Shown here piece by piece: positions 7,452-10,983 of a stretch of DNA of 10,983 nucleotides. A model generated the notes under the pieces. The model searched no databases. It was not told where the DNA came from and worked only from the letters and a program-made list of their open reading frames with translations. Positions within the stretch are counted from its first letter, which is position 1. Each line of letters starts with the position of its first letter. The position numbers were made by a program, and so were the translations under genes. Source of the stretch: Comamonas sp. (GTDB taxonomy: Bacteria > Pseudomonadota > Gammaproteobacteria > Burkholderiales > Burkholderiaceae_C); NCBI GenBank assembly GCA_019236485.1, contig JAFAIY010000144.1, positions 1 to 10,983 of the forward strand, read 5' to 3'.

Positions 7452-7933
7452 GATGTTCCTAGGGGCAGGACGAAGCGTGCCATCTCGGCCTGCTCGGTCC
7501 AGCCTTGCTGTGAGTAAAAGCCCCGTGCATAGGACGGACGCTCACGGTTGTTGACCAGCCAGATGCGCAGGCAGCCGCGATCCCGCGCGGCCTGCGTTGC
7601 GGCCTCAAGCAGCCGCTGGCCCAGGCCCGCACCGCGCGCCTGCTCGGCGATGAACAGCTCGCTCACATAGGCTTCCCAGCCCTGCAGCACCGCGATGGGC
7701 AGCCAGTGCACGGCGCAGTAACCGCTGATGCGCTGGCGCGCATCTTCGGCCACCAGCAGCAGGCTGCGCCCGGCTTCGGCCTGCGCGCTGTGCAGCAGGG
7801 CCTCGATGGCTTCGCGGTTCTGGGCCGCGCTGCGGCCTTCGTAGGCCGGGAACCAGCCCATGCCCTGCAGCAGCTCGCCTATGCCCGCGGCGTCTGCCGG
7901 TTCGGCCTGGCGAATCAGAGCCGCGGCGCTCAT
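7448..7933 (-). CDS. GNAT-family N-acetyltransferase
   Basis: The product has 161 residues with the GNAT acetyl-CoA fold. Motif A is seen as [20 protein letters not shown] (89-108), with RGAGLG (100-105) as the pyrophosphate-binding loop. A C-terminal block, [16 protein letters not shown] (133-148), is typical of the motif B region (single-domain N-acetyltransferase). The substrate cannot be read from sequence; it may be a small amine, an antibiotic-like compound or a protein. Its ATG (7933) overlaps the glpR stop as ATGA and its stop overlaps the glpK ATG in the same way, so it is translationally coupled on both sides. An in-frame GTG at 7948 would add five residues and has GAGGT just upstream, so the start is not certain. 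Confidence 0.86.
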   Translation of the reverse strand: MSAAALIRQAEPADAAGIGELLQGMGWFPAYEGRSAAQNREAIEALLHSAQAEAGRSLLLVAEDARQRISGYCAVHWLPIAVLQGWEAYVSELFIAEQARGAGLGQRLLEAATQAARDRGCLRIWLVNNRERPSYARGFYSQQGWTEQAEMARFVLPLGTS

Positions 7934-8694
7934 TGTGCAATCGTGCACTGCACCTCGGCGTCGCGCAGCAGCGCGTCAAACGGTGCGGGCGGCTGGGCGT
8001 CGGTGAACAGGCGGTCGATCTGGTTCAGGCGGGCCAGCTCCACCATGGCTTGGCGGCGGAACTTGCTGTGGTCGGCGGCCAGCCAGACTTCGCGCGACTG
8101 GCCGATGATGGTTTGCGCCACCTTGACCTCGCGCAGATCGAAGTCGCGCAGGCTGCCGTCGGGCTCTATGGCCGAGATGCCGATCACCGCGATATCCACC
8201 TTGAACTGGCGCATGAAATCCACGGCGGCCTCGCCCACGATGCCGCGGTCGCGCGTGCGCACCACGCCTCCCGCGACTATGACCTCGCAATCGGCGTTGC
8301 TGCTGAGGATGGCCGCCACATTGAGGTTGTTGGTGATCACGCGCAGGCCCTTGTGCTTGAGCAGGGCCTGGGCCACGGCCTCGGTGGTGGTTCCGATGTT
8401 GAGGATCAGCGAGCAGCCATTGGGAATGGCATCGGCCACGGCGCGCGCAATGCGCATCTTGCCTTCGGCGTGCAGCACCTGGCGCTGGGTATGGGCCAGG
8501 TTTTCCACGGTGGCGCTGGGTACTCGCACCCCGCCGTGAAAGCGCACCAGCAGGCCGGCATCGGCCAGCTTCTGGATGTCGCGCCTTATCGTTTGCAGCG
8601 TCACGCCCAGGCTGTCGGCCAGTTGCTCCACCGAGGTGGATTGGCGGGCGCGGACTTCTTCAACGAGTTGCAGTTGGCGAGGATTGGTGTTCAC
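7930..8694 (-). CDS. glpR: GlpR, DeoR-family glycerol 3-phosphate repressor
   Basis: The product has 254 residues and aligns along its length with E. coli GlpR. The N-terminal winged helix-turn-helix covers about 20-56, with the recognition segment TLQTIRRDIQKL (32-43) and RFHGGV (51-56). The C-terminal sugar-phosphate domain has NIGTTTEAV (99-107), TNNLNVA (121-127), GIVGEAAVDF (151-160), GSLRDFD (180-186) and ADHSKF (207-212). GlpR represses glycerol genes until glycerol 3-phosphate binds. It starts at GTG 8694; no better start is visible and the ribosome site is weak. It is first in an operon with the acetyltransferase and glpK and is divergent from glpS. It probably controls both directions and itself through 8695-8926. 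Confidence 0.94.
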   Translation of the reverse strand: MNTNPRQLQLVEEVRARQSTSVEQLADSLGVTLQTIRRDIQKLADAGLLVRFHGGVRVPSATVENLAHTQRQVLHAEGKMRIARAVADAIPNGCSLILNIGTTTEAVAQALLKHKGLRVITNNLNVAAILSSNADCEVIVAGGVVRTRDRGIVGEAAVDFMRQFKVDIAVIGISAIEPDGSLRDFDLREVKVAQTIIGQSREVWLAADHSKFRRQAMVELARLNQIDRLFTDAQPPAPFDALLRDAEVQCTIAQ

Positions 8695-8926
8695 AGCGAT
8701 TCCATGAGGGAGGCAGATGGCTGCGCCCGGTTATAGCGTATTTGTTGCGGCAGCATGACGCGGAAACATTTAAACGAATAAAAAAGAATAGGAACTAGGG
8801 AATATATCGATTAGTTCCGATCAAAAGGGAACAAAGAATGAAGCATCTCGCCCTTTCGAGTCTGCCGTGTGAGGGTGGTTTCCCGGAATGCCGCGCGCTG
8901 CAGACGGCGCGCAGAAAAGGGCTGCA
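8695..8926. promoter_or_regulatory. Divergent glpR/glpS control region
   Basis: This spacer is markedly A+T-rich at 8764-8840 against a G+C-rich background and must hold promoters for the glpR operon (-) and glpS operon (+). It carries GGAAC at 8791-8795, its complement GTTCC at 8814-8818, and GGAAC again at 8828-8832. AAACGAAT (8772-8779) lies nearby. TATAAC read on the minus strand (8735-8730) is a possible -10 for glpR, 36 bases before the start, without a clear -35. The E. coli GlpR operator core also contains GTTCG/CGAAC, so these GAAC/GTTC sites are reasonable GlpR candidates, but the spacing is not the E. coli one. AAAAGGG at 8915-8921 is the glpS ribosome site. Confidence 0.6.
8791..8818. 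promoter_or_regulatory. Inverted repeat GGAACTA-N14-TAGTTCC, candidate operator
   Basis: The arms are a perfect 7-bp inverted repeat, 8791-8797 and 8812-8818, with a 14-nt A+T-rich spacer that contains ATCGAT. A third half-site at 8828-8832 forms a second inverted repeat, GTTCC-N9-GGAAC (8814-8832), with the right arm. Such overlapping sites suit a repressor that binds as an oligomer; GlpR, encoded next door, is the natural candidate. Confidence 0.45.

Positions 8927-10983
<2,057 letters not shown>

Noticed and set aside
6333..7517. Long plus-strand frame opposite glpK
   Set aside because: It is antisense to a complete glycerol kinase and has no recognisable domain.

Overview
The window is about two-thirds G+C, densely coded, and carries only intact, ordinary-looking chromosomal genes. 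Protein similarities (OxyR, UbiA, ProC, AqpZ, GlpR, and a GlpST-type glycerol ABC transporter) and an intergenic repeat of a style I associate with Comamonas, Delftia and Acidovorax point to a betaproteobacterium of the family Comamonadaceae. The genus cannot be fixed by eye. I see no mobile element, tRNA, rRNA or CRISPR array.

Layout. 1-337 (+): the last third of oxyR, the peroxide-sensing LysR regulator. 400-939 (+): dps, a ferritin-like DNA-protection protein and classical OxyR target, closed by a strong hairpin terminator (995-1036). 1063-1905 (+): a membrane PAP2-family phosphatase. 1956-2837 (+): ubiA, the ubiquinone-pathway prenyltransferase. 2843-2960: a hairpin-rich repeat between convergent ubiA and proC. 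2963-3802 (-): proC, the last step of proline synthesis. 3856-5034 (-): a lipoprotein with an esterase-like/phytase-like fold, upstream of proC on the same strand. 5144-5842 (+): aqpZ, a water channel. 5862-5890: a bidirectional terminator shared by convergent aqpZ and glpK.

The right half is a glycerol-use locus. glpR, a GNAT acetyltransferase gene and glpK lie on the minus strand and are joined by two ATGA overlaps, so they are almost certainly co-transcribed and translationally coupled. Divergently, glpS and glpT (+) encode the two ATPase subunits of an ABC glycerol importer. glpT runs off the right edge, and the permease and binding-protein genes (glpP, glpQ, glpV) are expected beyond it. 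The A+T-rich intergenic region 8695-8926 must hold both promoters and carries repeated GGAAC half-sites that are candidate operators. Proposed logic: the importer brings in glycerol, GlpK phosphorylates it, and glycerol 3-phosphate relieves GlpR repression.

Most interesting points: the GlpS/GlpT pair shows complementary loss of ATPase motifs, predicting one consensus and one degenerate ATP site in an importer; an unexplained acetyltransferase is locked between glpR and glpK; GlpK lacks the E. coli allosteric loop arginine; and the lipoprotein gene starts with an overlapping start-stop (ATGTGA). I found no convincing wholly new system.
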